Positions 37,105 to 45,359 of a stretch of DNA of 60,816 bases are shown piece by piece. Position numbers and translations under genes: made by a program. Each line of letters starts with the position of its first letter. The first letter of the stretch is position 1. Below the pieces are notes generated by a model. The model had not been told where the DNA came from and ran no database searches. It saw only the letters and a program-made list of their open reading frames with translations. This stretch comes from Syntrophaceae bacterium UBA1411 (GTDB lineage: Bacteria > Desulfobacterota > Syntrophia > Syntrophales > Smithellaceae): NCBI GenBank assembly GCA_002304995.1, contig DBPV01000106.1, positions 7,785 to 68,600 of the forward strand. Reading direction: 5' to 3'.

Positions 37105-37623
37105 ATGATCCCTAAAATAAAAAACGTTCTTTATGCGACGGACCTCAGCAAAAATTCGGCCTACGCGTTCAGGTACGCCGTCAACACCGCCATGAAACAT
37201 GACGCGGAAATCCATATCCTTCACGTCGTGGAGCCGCTTTCACCCCAGGCGAAAGCCCAGCTCCGTTTGTATCTTGAGGATCAGAAACTCGACCAGTTGC
37301 AGAAAGAGTCGCGGGAAAAACTGCTTCACGGAATCGAAGACCGTCTGAAACAGTTCGCCGAAAGGGAGCTCAAAGACCAGCCGGAAAACATGAAGCGGAT
37401 TGTCGGCATCCATGTCGTCCCCGGAGACCCTGCGACGGAAATCCTCGCCAAAACGGATGAGCTGGAGTGCGACACCGTCATCATCGGAACACACGGAAAA
37501 GGAGCGATCCGCCGCGCCTTTCTGGGCAGCGTCTCGGAAAAAGTTTTGCGACGGATCCGCAAACCGGTTTACATCATTCCGCTGCCCGAGGGCCAGACCG
37601 ACATTACCCTGGGAGAAATTTAG
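37105..37623 (+). CDS. Universal stress protein (UspA family)
   Basis: A 172-residue protein starting KNVLYATDLSKNSAYAFRYA and ending with the ATP-binding Usp signature (IGTHGKGAIRRAFLGSVSEK), so it probably belongs to the nucleotide-binding group. The helical insert between them (~45-100) is somewhat long. AAGGAGGAAGG precedes the ATG. It lies 94 bases after dctM and could be part of that transcript; Usp genes often accompany TRAP transporters. Confidence 0.92.
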   Translation: MIPKIKNVLYATDLSKNSAYAFRYAVNTAMKHDAEIHILHVVEPLSPQAKAQLRLYLEDQKLDQLQKESREKLLHGIEDRLKQFAERELKDQPENMKRIVGIHVVPGDPATEILAKTDELECDTVIIGTHGKGAIRRAFLGSVSEKVLRRIRKPVYIIPLPEGQTDITLGEI

Positions 37624-37627
37624 GCAG

Positions 37628-38377
37628 CTGGAGAAAATCAATGCGCGTCCGGAACCTTTCGCGGTCTGCACCACAGACGAACTGTGGACGGATGAGCATA
37701 CCTCCGTTCAGATGCTCCGGTTTCATCTGGACCCGGAAATCGATGTGTCTTCCCGCAACATGTGCTTCATCGATCGGTCTGTGGAGTGGCTGGTTTCCCG
37801 TTTCAACATCGGGCCGGGGACAAAGATCGCCGACTTCGGCTGCGGCCCCGGATTATATGCCGAAAGACTGGCGCGCAGGCATGCGGCGGTCACCGGCATA
37901 GACTTCTCGCAGCGGTCCATCGAGTATGCCCGTAAAACGGCGGACCGGGAAGGACTCGCCGTTCATTACATCAACCGGAGCTACCTGGATCTGGAAACCG
38001 ACAGCCGCTTTGACCTCATCCTGATGATCATGTGCGATTACTGCGCACTCGGCCCCGCCCAGAGGAAAAAAATGCTTTCCACGTTTCACCGGCTTCTTGA
38101 ACCCTCGGGTTCGGTTCTCCTCGACGCGTATTCTCTTCAAGCTTTCAGCAAGCGTCAGGAAAAAGCGCTTTATGAAGTCAATCTCCTCAACGGCTTCTGG
38201 TCTCCCGGCAAATATTACGGTTTTTTGAATACCTTCAAGTATGAAAAGGAAAACCGGCAAGGGAACTGCCCGGCAGAGAACCGGCGCGGCTTTGACAGCC
38301 GGACGGAAAGCTCCCTCTGCCGGCGGCTCCGGCGCGTCTACTTCACTTCGCGGCACCAATCCTTGGTAAAGAGCTGA
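37628..38377 (+). CDS. Class I SAM-dependent methyltransferase, damaged at both ends (possible pseudogene)
   Basis: From about 37640 the frame encodes a recognisable methyltransferase: ELWTDEHTS at the N terminus, motif I IADFGCGPGLYAERLA, and the core through GKYYGFLNTFKYEKE (~residue 205). The last ~45 residues are cysteine- and arginine-rich, unlike the hydrophobic C-terminal strands expected, and the final 40 bases overlap an opposite-strand gene. No ATG, GTG or TTG start precedes the conserved N terminus in this frame; CTG at 37628 is the best candidate and is weak. I read this as a gene whose 3' end was replaced. Low-level function of the core cannot be excluded. Confidence 0.5.
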   Translation: MEKINARPEPFAVCTTDELWTDEHTSVQMLRFHLDPEIDVSSRNMCFIDRSVEWLVSRFNIGPGTKIADFGCGPGLYAERLARRHAAVTGIDFSQRSIEYARKTADREGLAVHYINRSYLDLETDSRFDLILMIMCDYCALGPAQRKKMLSTFHRLLEPSGSVLLDAYSLQAFSKRQEKALYEVNLLNGFWSPGKYYGFLNTFKYEKENRQGNCPAENRRGFDSRTESSLCRRLRRVYFTSRHQSLVKS

Positions 38378-38712
38378 CGGCCGTCCATCGAGGTTTTGAC
38401 CGTCGGAAACGTCACGCACACCTTATCATCCTGCCGTCCGGCAATCGGCCTCACGTTGAAGTCCCGGAAGCACCGGCTGATCCAGTAATCAGACGACGTG
38501 TTGTCGCCGGAGCAGTTCCAGGGCCGGCACTGATGACCGACCTTCCAGCACGTGGGCGTGGAAATGATGCCGATCCGATCGCCGTACTCACTATTTCCTC
38601 TGTAATACCTCTGACACACCGCCTGATCGGGACAGCTGGCGTAAGCCGCGACGGCTGCCAGGGTCAAAAGTGCTGCTGAAATCAATACCACGGCCATTCC
38701 TTGTCTTTTCAT
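38338..38712 (-). CDS. Secreted eight-cysteine protein, unknown function
   Basis: A 124-residue protein with a clear signal peptide (MAVVLISAALLTLAAVAAYA, cut near ASC). The ~100-residue mature part has eight cysteines (SCPDQAVC, TCW, QC, NC, RC, VC, WC), enough for four disulfides, and many aromatic residues. I do not recognise a family. AGGAGG sits a few bases before ATG 38712, which decides the start over the longer frame. It converges with and overlaps the truncated methyltransferase by 40 bases. Confidence 0.7.
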   Translation of the reverse strand: MKRQGMAVVLISAALLTLAAVAAYASCPDQAVCQRYYRGNSEYGDRIGIISTPTCWKVGHQCRPWNCSGDNTSSDYWISRCFRDFNVRPIAGRQDDKVCVTFPTVKTSMDGRQLFTKDWCREVK

Positions 38713-38766
38713 TGTTTCCTCCTGAATCTCTGATGTGTTTTGTAAAAACTGCGGGAACGCCCGCAT

Positions 38767-38800
38767 TCCGGACGTTTTTTTTCATAGACAAACGTCCGGA
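38767..38800. repeat. Perfect 11-base inverted repeat
   Basis: TCCGGACGTTT and its exact complement, separated by 12 bases. It lies between two minus-strand genes with no T tract after it on either strand, so it may be a weak terminator, an mRNA-end hairpin or an operator. Confidence 0.6.
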
Positions 38801-38891
38801 GAAAGTCAAGGATGAACAAAAGGATTTAACGGTTTTCATGAGACCGACGGCCACAGGCCGACCGGCAAACCGGATGGCTTGGTCACCTTTT

Positions 38892-39434
38892 CTAGGTCCA
38901 GGTAAGGCGGATGGATGTGTCGGGCTGTCCTTCCCAGCTTTTGGACAAGAAAGTGAATTGGACATTTTTCGCGCCGCACAGTTCCAGCCCCTGCTCCAGC
39001 CATCCCTGAATGATGAAATACAGGGGAACGCATTTTGTGTTGAAGTCCAGCAATTTGAACAAAACCTGCGTTTTCCCCTCCACGACAACCTCCATCCTGC
39101 TGAAGTCGTAAAAGCGCCGGTGGACCCTCCCGTACTCATGGATGAAACTGATGGGATCCTGGCCGCTCACGAAAGAGGCGTAAAGTCCGGTCATCGCCGC
39201 CTTGCACTCGGACCGCCCCCAGGCTTTGGCGGTTTCGGGATTCTTTTTTGCCGCAACGTCGTAAAGGGCGGTGATGCAGTGTTCGTAGGTTTCGAAGGGA
39301 TACCAGCCGCCCGGCAATATCTTGCCGCCCAGAATCGACCGGTCCTTCGGGGTGAGATACTTATCGAATGCGCCGCTTTTGTCATGCTTGACGGCCTTCA
39401 CCAGATTGATGAAAACAGAGCCTTTAACGTTCAT
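38892..39434 (-). CDS. Hypothetical protein, possible small-ligand sensor fold
   Basis: A 180-residue soluble protein. It starts MNVKGSVFINLVKAVK and ends with a beta-rich segment (NVQFTFLSKSWEG). Overall pattern (an N-terminal LVKAVK helix, ILPGGWYPFETYEH, and a C-terminal domain of strands with three cysteines) recalls the heme-NO-binding/V4R/TIGR02265-like group of deltaproteobacterial proteins, but I cannot place it firmly and see no obvious heme histidine motif. CAGGAG is eight bases before ATG 39434, so that start is preferred. Confidence 0.65.
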   Translation of the reverse strand: MNVKGSVFINLVKAVKHDKSGAFDKYLTPKDRSILGGKILPGGWYPFETYEHCITALYDVAAKKNPETAKAWGRSECKAAMTGLYASFVSGQDPISFIHEYGRVHRRFYDFSRMEVVVEGKTQVLFKLLDFNTKCVPLYFIIQGWLEQGLELCGAKNVQFTFLSKSWEGQPDTSIRLTWT

Positions 39435-39702
39435 GATTCGCACTCCTGAAGTTGCCGGTTATTTTTCGTGATGTCTCCTTGCTGAAGCATGTCCGTCTTG
39501 CCTCAAAAAAATATATCAGAACGCTCTTTAAATCAAGCCAATCGATGGGGCGGTCCTTTGCGCAGCCCTTTGACAAAGCGAGCTTCCCGTCCCCTTGCGT
39601 TTCATCTTGCTTTATGGCCGCCAAAGCAATACATAAATCCGCGTTTAAGCGCTGTGGACATGAGGCCGACCGCCGCCGGCCAACCTTCAGGGAGGTGTTT
39701 TG

Positions 39703-40761
39703 ATGTTCAGAATATTGCTCGTCAATCCGGGATCCACCAGCAGCGAGGTGTCTGTTTTTGAAGATGAGACGGAAGTCCAAAGCGCCCGGATGATCCATCC
39801 GGTGGCGGAACTGCGCAAGTATCCCCGCATTCTGGATCAGCTGCCCTACCGCCGCCGGCTCATTGGAGATCAATTGCGCGAGTGGCGCATCGGCAAAGGA
39901 GATCTGGCGGCCGTGGTCGGCCGCAGCGCGATCAGTCATAAGGAAAGCGGCACCTACGAGGTCAATGCCAAAATGATCGCCGATGTCCGGGGCATCATGT
40001 CGCATCTGGAACATGCGTCGGGACTGGGCTGCATGCTGGCACGGGAAATCGCCGACGAATACGGCGTTCCGGCCTTTGTCGCCCACTTGGCCATGCAGCC
40101 GCTCGGTCCTCTGGCCAAAGTTTCCGGCCTGCCGGCGATTGAACGGTTCGCCGCTTACCATGTGCAGAACATCGAAGGCGTCGCGGACTTTGCCGCCGCG
40201 GAGATGAACAGGAGGCGGCAGGACGTCAATTTGATCATCGCCCACATGGAAGGCGGCATGTCCGTTGCGGCCATGGCCGGCGGCAAACTGCTGGACGTGA
40301 CCAACGCTCTGGAAGAAGGTCCCTTCACCACCGAGCGGAGCGGCGCCCTGCCCGTTGTGTCCCTGGTCGAGCTGTGCTTTTCCGGCCGGTACACGCGCGG
40401 GCAGATCCTGAAAATGATTCGCGGCGAAGGGGGAATGGTCGCCTATCTCGGCACCAATAAAATCGGCGACATCGAAAAACGGATTGAAGCGGGTGATGAC
40501 GAAGCCCGCTTTTACCTGGAGGCGCTGTGCTACCAGGCGGCGAAAGACATTGCCGCGATGGCGTCCGTGCTGCAAGGCAAAGTCGACGCCGTTGTCCTGA
40601 CGGGCAAAATTCTGGAGTCCGCCCATGCCGTCGCGTGGCTGGAAGCGCGCTGCGGTTTTATCGCCCCGGTGAAAACGTATCCCGAGCAGGAAGCGCCGGT
40701 CTTCGCCCGGGCCGCCCTGAAAGTGCTGCGGCACGAGGAGCAGGCGCGAATCTACACCTAA
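39703..40761 (+). CDS. buk: Butyrate kinase
   Basis: A 352-residue member of the acetokinase superfamily. It opens with ILLVNPGSTSSEVSVFEDE, has the catalytic region AHMEGGMSVAAMAGGK, and TGKILESAHAV near the C terminus. Length and motifs fit butyrate or branched-chain fatty-acid kinase rather than acetate kinase. It interconverts butyryl phosphate and butyrate with ATP. GGAGG is seven bases before ATG 39703. No phosphotransbutyrylase gene is in the window; the nearby CoA-transferase may offer an alternative route. Confidence 0.92.
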   Translation: MFRILLVNPGSTSSEVSVFEDETEVQSARMIHPVAELRKYPRILDQLPYRRRLIGDQLREWRIGKGDLAAVVGRSAISHKESGTYEVNAKMIADVRGIMSHLEHASGLGCMLAREIADEYGVPAFVAHLAMQPLGPLAKVSGLPAIERFAAYHVQNIEGVADFAAAEMNRRRQDVNLIIAHMEGGMSVAAMAGGKLLDVTNALEEGPFTTERSGALPVVSLVELCFSGRYTRGQILKMIRGEGGMVAYLGTNKIGDIEKRIEAGDDEARFYLEALCYQAAKDIAAMASVLQGKVDAVVLTGKILESAHAVAWLEARCGFIAPVKTYPEQEAPVFARAALKVLRHEEQARIYT

Positions 40762-40933
40762 CCGGGTTTGCCGTTTCCTCCCCAGCGCATCGCCCGTCTT
40801 TTCCGGAGACCGCCTGGCGGCGCCCCCCCCGCGATCACAAAATAATCCGTTTTTGAAATTGCTTTTTGCGCCTGTTGCGTTTATGCAGGGTCTGGCAATG
40901 TCTGACATATGATTCTGAAACGAAGGAGTGACT

Positions 40934-41704
40934 ATGAAGATCAAAGACAAGGTGGTGGTGGTGACGGGCGCGGCTTCCGGAATCGGACGCGGATTGTGTT
41001 ATCGTTTTGCGGCGGAGCATCCCAAAGGAATCGTCGTCTCCGACTATAACGGCGAAGGCGCGGCAAAGGTGGCCGCTGACATCGGCGGCCTTGCCGTGAC
41101 GGCGGATGTCGGCAAGGAAGCGGACATTCAAAAGCTGGTCGCGGCCGCCGTTGAAAAATACGGGCCGGTCGATCTTTTCTGTTCGAACGCGGGCATTCCC
41201 GCGGCGGGCGGCGCCGAGGCGCAAAACGAAATCTGGCAGCGCTGCTGGGATATTCACGTGATGGCGCATGTGTACGCGGCCCGCGCCGTTCTGCCGTCGA
41301 TGATCGAACGCGGCGGCGGCTATCTGCTCCAGACGGGTTCGGCCGGAGGATTGCTCACCACGCTGGGCCAGGCGCCCTACGCGGTTTCCAAGCATGCCGC
41401 CGTTGCTTTTGCCGAATGGCTTTCCATCACCCACGCCCGTCAGGGCATCAAGGTCAGCTGCCTGTGCCCGTTCGGCGTCATCTCCGGCATGCTTCCGGAA
41501 GACGCCGAGGGCGTCGGAAAACTCATTTTGAAAACGGCCATTACGCCGGAACAGTGCGCCGACTATGTCGTCGCCGCCCTGGAAAAAGAGGCGTTCTTAA
41601 TTTTGCCTCATCCGGAAATTCTGGAGTACTTCAAAGCCAGGGCCGTCAACCATGAACGCTGGCTGGCGCACATGCGCAAGGAGCAGGAGCGCTACATCGG
41701 ATGA
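40934..41704 (+). CDS. Short-chain dehydrogenase/reductase
   Basis: A 256-residue classical SDR. The cofactor motif is VTGAASGIGRGL, followed by CSNAGIPAA and the catalytic set SAGG, YAVSKHA (tyrosine and lysine). The acidic residue in SDYNGEGA after strand 2 suggests NAD rather than NADP. The substrate is not predictable. AAGGAG lies just upstream of ATG 40934. It is followed by an 11-base-arm hairpin. Confidence 0.92.
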   Translation: MKIKDKVVVVTGAASGIGRGLCYRFAAEHPKGIVVSDYNGEGAAKVAADIGGLAVTADVGKEADIQKLVAAAVEKYGPVDLFCSNAGIPAAGGAEAQNEIWQRCWDIHVMAHVYAARAVLPSMIERGGGYLLQTGSAGGLLTTLGQAPYAVSKHAAVAFAEWLSITHARQGIKVSCLCPFGVISGMLPEDAEGVGKLILKTAITPEQCADYVVAALEKEAFLILPHPEILEYFKARAVNHERWLAHMRKEQERYIG

Positions 41705-41723
41705 CAACCGTTTCCAACGGCGT

Positions 41724-41758
41724 GAGGGCTGACGATCCGTTCCGGACCGTCAGCCCTC
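41724..41758 (+). terminator. Hairpin after the SDR gene
   Basis: GAGGGCTGACG pairs exactly with CGTCAGCCCTC, plus an inner TCC/GGA. It lacks a T tract, so termination is uncertain. Confidence 0.5.
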
Positions 41759-41875
41759 GCTTCCACGGCCCGCGGCTGCAAGCGCCCGCCGGGAAAACCG
41801 CCCGGAGCGTAAGGATGGTCTTCGCCCCGCCCGGACGCCCGGCGCGGAGCAACGGATGAAAGGAGAAGTGCCGGG

Positions 41876-42118
41876 ATGCCCGTGAAATTGAGAAAGACGC
41901 GCATCGAAGAGCCTTCGCTGTTTCGCCGAATCTTTTTTTTATCGGCCTGGGGATTCATCCTGGCCGTCGCCTCCCTGCTGTTTCTGTGGGTGGGCTCCCT
42001 TCTGGACCAACTGCTGGGAACGTCTCCCAAGCTGATGCTGGGATTGTTTTTCCTGGCCGTCGTGGGCTGCTTTATCGAACTTGTCGATGAAGTCCGCAAA
42101 ATGCTGAAAGGAAAATAG
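41876..42118 (+). CDS. Small two-helix membrane protein, AtpZ/AtpI-like
   Basis: An 80-residue protein with a basic N terminus and two hydrophobic helices (FLSAWGFILAVASLLFLWVG and LMLGLFFLAVVGCFIEL) joined by SLLDQLLGTSPK. That loop resembles the AtpZ/AtpI family that accompanies F-type ATP synthases, but no ATP synthase gene is near and the match is short. GAAAGGAG precedes the ATG. It may be an unrelated membrane microprotein. Confidence 0.65.
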   Translation: MPVKLRKTRIEEPSLFRRIFFLSAWGFILAVASLLFLWVGSLLDQLLGTSPKLMLGLFFLAVVGCFIELVDEVRKMLKGK

Positions 42119-42225
42119 CAGACAGGCGCACCCGCCTTCTCTGAAATTCGGCAAAATGACCCGAGGAATATTTTACAGCAATCCCCTGCACACAGCGGAT
42201 CGTAAAAACCGCAGCGCCGGACGGC

Positions 42226-43533
42226 TCACAGCAGGTACATGTTTTCCGCCTCGCGCAAAAGTTCCTCCCGGAAACGGGGATGCGCCAGGCTGATCACGGC
42301 CAGCGCCCGGTCGCGCGTGGATTTGCCTTTGAGATTGATGATGCCGTATTCGGTGGCGAGATAGTGCGTTTCCATCCGCGGAACGGTGATCGCATTGCCC
42401 GTACCCAGGCGCGGCACGATGCGGGAAACCGCGCCGTCGTGCGCCGTCGCGTAAAACGCGATGATGGACTTTCCGCCTTTTGAATTGAACGCTCCACGCA
42501 CGAAATCAAGCTGGCCACCGGTCCCCGAGTACTGCGCTCCGTCGAGCGTTTCCGAATTGCACTGCCCGAGGAGATCGACTTCGATGGTGGCGTTGATGGA
42601 AATGAAGTTGTCCTGCCTGGCAATATTGGACGGATCGTTGACGTAGGAGACCGGATAGCTTTCGCAACCGGGGTTGTCGGAGATGAAATCGTAGAGCTCC
42701 CTGGTCCCCAGCGCATTGGTGAAAACATGCTTGCGCGGATTCAGGTTTTTCCTGCGCCCGGTGACCGCGCCCTGTTTGATCAGATGCATCAGGGCCGGAT
42801 TGAACAGCTCGCTGTGGATGCCCAGGTCTCTGCGGTCGCTCAAAAACTCGCAGACTTTGGCGGGAATGCCTCCGATCCCCACCTGGAGCGTCGCCCCGTC
42901 GGGAACTTCGGCCGCGACAATGCGCGCGATGGCGTCGGCTTCGGGTTTGGGCGTGGCAACGCCGACCTCTATGAGCGGCGCGTTGTGTTCCACGATTGCG
43001 CCCACCTCCGATACGTGCAGAAGCGAGTCGCCGAAAACGCGCGGCACGTTTTCGTTGACTTCGACGATCAGCGTCTTGCAGCACCGGGCCGCCGTCGAGA
43101 TGTAGTCGTTGATGGTGCCGAAAGTGAAATAACCGTTTTTGTCCATGGGGGAGACGGCCGTTACCGCGACGTCCACTTCCATGAACTCGCGGATCAGCCG
43201 GGGAATCTGGTGAAACAGGTTGGGAACGTAGTAGTCGAGGCCCACCCGGACAAAGCCGCGGTTGGCGGGCGAGACGAACCAGGAGTAAGCGGTCAGGCAG
43301 TCCCGCAGCTCGGGCGCCAGATAGGTGGCGGCGGCATGCTTGGAGGGCAGCAGCGTGTAGATTTCGACGTCCCGGAGATCGCCGGCTTTCAGCCGCGCGG
43401 CAATGGCCCCCAGCAGGGCCGGCGGCTCTCCCGCGGCCATGCCGTGAACGATTTTAGCGCCGCTGCGAATCGCGGCGGCGGCCTTCTCGGGCGTTGTCAG
43501 CTTCCTGTTGTAAAGATCGCGCTCCCGGGACAT
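42226..43533 (-). CDS. 4-hydroxybutyrate/butyrate-type CoA-transferase (Cat1 family)
   Basis: A 435-residue protein of the acetyl-CoA hydrolase/transferase family. Typical blocks are YNRKLTTPEKAA, the GIGGIPAKV turn in the middle, NSETLDGAQYSGTGGQ and TEYGIINLKGKS near the end. The family exchanges CoA between acetate and butyrate or 4-hydroxybutyrate. AAGGAGG immediately before ATG 43533 sets the start; the open frame continues far upstream but across the divergent DRTGG gene and is not coding. With butyrate kinase close by, short-chain fatty-acid conversion is a reasonable role. Confidence 0.9.
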   Translation of the reverse strand: MSRERDLYNRKLTTPEKAAAAIRSGAKIVHGMAAGEPPALLGAIAARLKAGDLRDVEIYTLLPSKHAAATYLAPELRDCLTAYSWFVSPANRGFVRVGLDYYVPNLFHQIPRLIREFMEVDVAVTAVSPMDKNGYFTFGTINDYISTAARCCKTLIVEVNENVPRVFGDSLLHVSEVGAIVEHNAPLIEVGVATPKPEADAIARIVAAEVPDGATLQVGIGGIPAKVCEFLSDRRDLGIHSELFNPALMHLIKQGAVTGRRKNLNPRKHVFTNALGTRELYDFISDNPGCESYPVSYVNDPSNIARQDNFISINATIEVDLLGQCNSETLDGAQYSGTGGQLDFVRGAFNSKGGKSIIAFYATAHDGAVSRIVPRLGTGNAITVPRMETHYLATEYGIINLKGKSTRDRALAVISLAHPRFREELLREAENMYLL

Positions 43534-43771
43534 AGGCCTCCTTGCAGAAACCGGTTTTGGACTGTTCGCCATGTGACGGTTAAACATAAGAAAAACCCTT
43601 CCGCATGTCAATGACTTTGTCGCCGCTGCGTTTTTCCTTCGTTTGACCTGCTCGGAAATATGTGATAAAGCCCGCAAAGATTTTGAGAACAGGATTTTTT
43701 TCATCGGCAGTGCATTCTTTTTCCGAAGTTTTTCGCTGACGTTCCTGGTCAAAAAAGAAGGTTTGAAAGTC

Positions 43772-44122
43772 ATGCGTCCGGAAGTTCTTATTGATGAAGC
43801 CGCTTCCCGGGTGAAGGGGAAATTCCTGCACCGGGGAAGCCGGAAATTTGCAAGGTGGATTGTAGCGTCGAGCCTGATGAGCGATGTCCTGACAACGGAC
43901 GAAGAGGACATCCTTCTGCTCAGCAACCTCAACACCGCCCAGGTTGTCCGCACGGCGGATATGATCGGCGCCGCCGCCGTGATGATCGCCTGCGGAAAGC
44001 CGGTCCCGCAGGATACGCTCGATCTGGCCCGGGAACTGGATATCTCCCTCATCTGCACCGAATTCCCCATTTTTGAAACCTGCATACACCTTGTGCCACT
44101 TTTTAATACCGTAAAGAAGTAA
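43772..44122 (+). CDS. DRTGG domain protein (third copy)
   Basis: A 116-residue DRTGG domain protein (VASSLMSDVLTTDEED and ISLICTEFPIFE). It shares the segment NTAQVVRTADM with the copy at 4793 (NTQVIRTANVL), so these two are the closest pair. TTG 43763 with AGAAGG just before it is an alternative start, in line with the TTG start of the first copy. It sits six bases before a CBS/ATPase gene, repeating the DRTGG plus RsbW-like pairing near the hydrogenases. Confidence 0.8.
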   Translation: MRPEVLIDEAASRVKGKFLHRGSRKFARWIVASSLMSDVLTTDEEDILLLSNLNTAQVVRTADMIGAAAVMIACGKPVPQDTLDLARELDISLICTEFPIFETCIHLVPLFNTVKK

Positions 44123-44128
44123 CCTGTT

Positions 44129-45061
44129 ATGTTGAAGCTCCACGGGGATGAAACCCCCAGCACCATCAAAGAAGTCATCCTTCGCCTGAAAGTGAAGGAC
44201 GCCACGAAAAAACATATTTTTACGGCCCGGAAGACCGATTCGCTCCGCCACATTCAAAATCTGATGCGGGACAACGGCATCTCGGCGGTTCCCATTCTGG
44301 AAACCGATCTGCTCGCCGGCATGATCAGCGTCAACGACATCATCAGCGCGCTGGACAAAGGCTACATCGATGATCCGGCGGAAAAGCACATGACGAAGTC
44401 CCTGATCATTCTTGAGGATGAAATGCCGCTGTCCTACGCGATCCCCTTTTTCGACAAGTACTCCTACCGGCGCTTTCCAGTGGTCGACAAGGACGGGCGC
44501 CTGGCCGGCATTCTCTCCAGCCGCGATATTCTGCTCGCGCTGCTGCACGAACTCAACAATGAAATCCTCGAACTGGAAAAGATGATCAACGCCGAACCCG
44601 CCGACCAGATGGACAGGATCAAGCGGGAGTTTATCGTCAAGAAATTCGACTTTGAAAACGCCGGCCGGGCCTCCTACGAGCTGAAGAAGACGCTCAAAGA
44701 CATGAACGCGCCCCGTCAGGCCGTAAGAAAGGCAGCCGTCGCCGCCTATGAACTGGAAATCAACATTGCCATCCATTCCGACGGCGGGGTCCTGGCGTTT
44801 GAAATCGACGACAGGAAAATCATCATCACCGCCCGCGACAAGGGGCCGGGCATCGAGGACATCACGCTCGCGCTCCAGCCGGGATATTCGACCGCCAGCG
44901 ACTGGATCCGGTCGATGGGCTTCGGCGCCGGCATGGGACTGGCTAACACCCAGAAGGTTTCGGACGACTTCACCATCGAATCCAGTCCGAAAACCGGATC
45001 TTTCATTCAAGCCACCATCTATCTCCAGGCTGCGGATGAACAAGCTGCGGAAGTGGGATGA
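44129..45061 (+). CDS. CBS-pair protein fused to an RsbW-like ATPase
   Basis: A 310-residue protein. Residues ~25-145 hold two CBS motifs (RHIQNLMRDNGISAVPI and YSYRRFPVVDKDGRLAGI), which normally bind adenine nucleotides. After a helical linker, residues ~185-300 form a GHKL ATPase with DKGPGIEDI (G1) and GFGAGMGLANTQK, nearly identical in style to the ATPase at 5148. The CBS pair likely senses ATP, AMP or a related ligand and controls a partner-switch kinase. No STAS target or sigma factor is adjacent. Confidence 0.85.
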   Translation: MLKLHGDETPSTIKEVILRLKVKDATKKHIFTARKTDSLRHIQNLMRDNGISAVPILETDLLAGMISVNDIISALDKGYIDDPAEKHMTKSLIILEDEMPLSYAIPFFDKYSYRRFPVVDKDGRLAGILSSRDILLALLHELNNEILELEKMINAEPADQMDRIKREFIVKKFDFENAGRASYELKKTLKDMNAPRQAVRKAAVAAYELEINIAIHSDGGVLAFEIDDRKIIITARDKGPGIEDITLALQPGYSTASDWIRSMGFGAGMGLANTQKVSDDFTIESSPKTGSFIQATIYLQAADEQAAEVG

Positions 45062-45182
45062 AGCAAAGCGCCAGAACGCGGCATTTTCTTTTGATTCCGG
45101 ATATTTGTTTTTTACGGCATCGCAAAGGACAAGCTGATGGAGCCGTCTCGGGCAGCGTCGTCCGCCTGATCAAAAGAGCCGG

Positions 45183-45211
45183 TTGACAGCCCTCCAAGCC
45201 GCTCTTATATT
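45183..45211 (+). promoter_or_regulatory. Near-consensus sigma-70 promoter for the nitroreductase gene
   Basis: TTGACA and TATATT with a 17-base spacer, giving a leader of about 140 bases. Confidence 0.75.
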
Positions 45212-45359
45212 ATCCCCTGTAAGTGCTTTGGCTCTGTTTTTGCCGGAGGCCCGCTTCAAACCAAAATCCCACTACTGCCGGATCGAAAAGCATCTGGTTG
45301 TTCGGGGACAAAACCGCGCTCATCGGCGCAAAACAAAAAATATGTAAAGGAGGGTTACA

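Noticed and set aside
39547..39562. Possible sigma-54 promoter before butyrate kinase (GG and GC ten bases apart)
   Set aside because: Outside the two dinucleotides and TTGC the match is poor, and no activator gene is adjacent.
41876..42118. Confident AtpI/AtpZ assignment for the small membrane protein
   Set aside because: The similarity is one short loop and no ATP synthase genes are in the window; kept as a tentative note only.
42226..44253. A 675-residue CoA-transferase reading frame including 240 extra N-terminal residues
   Set aside because: The extension overlaps the divergent DRTGG and CBS genes, has no family character, and a strong ribosome site marks the start at 43533.
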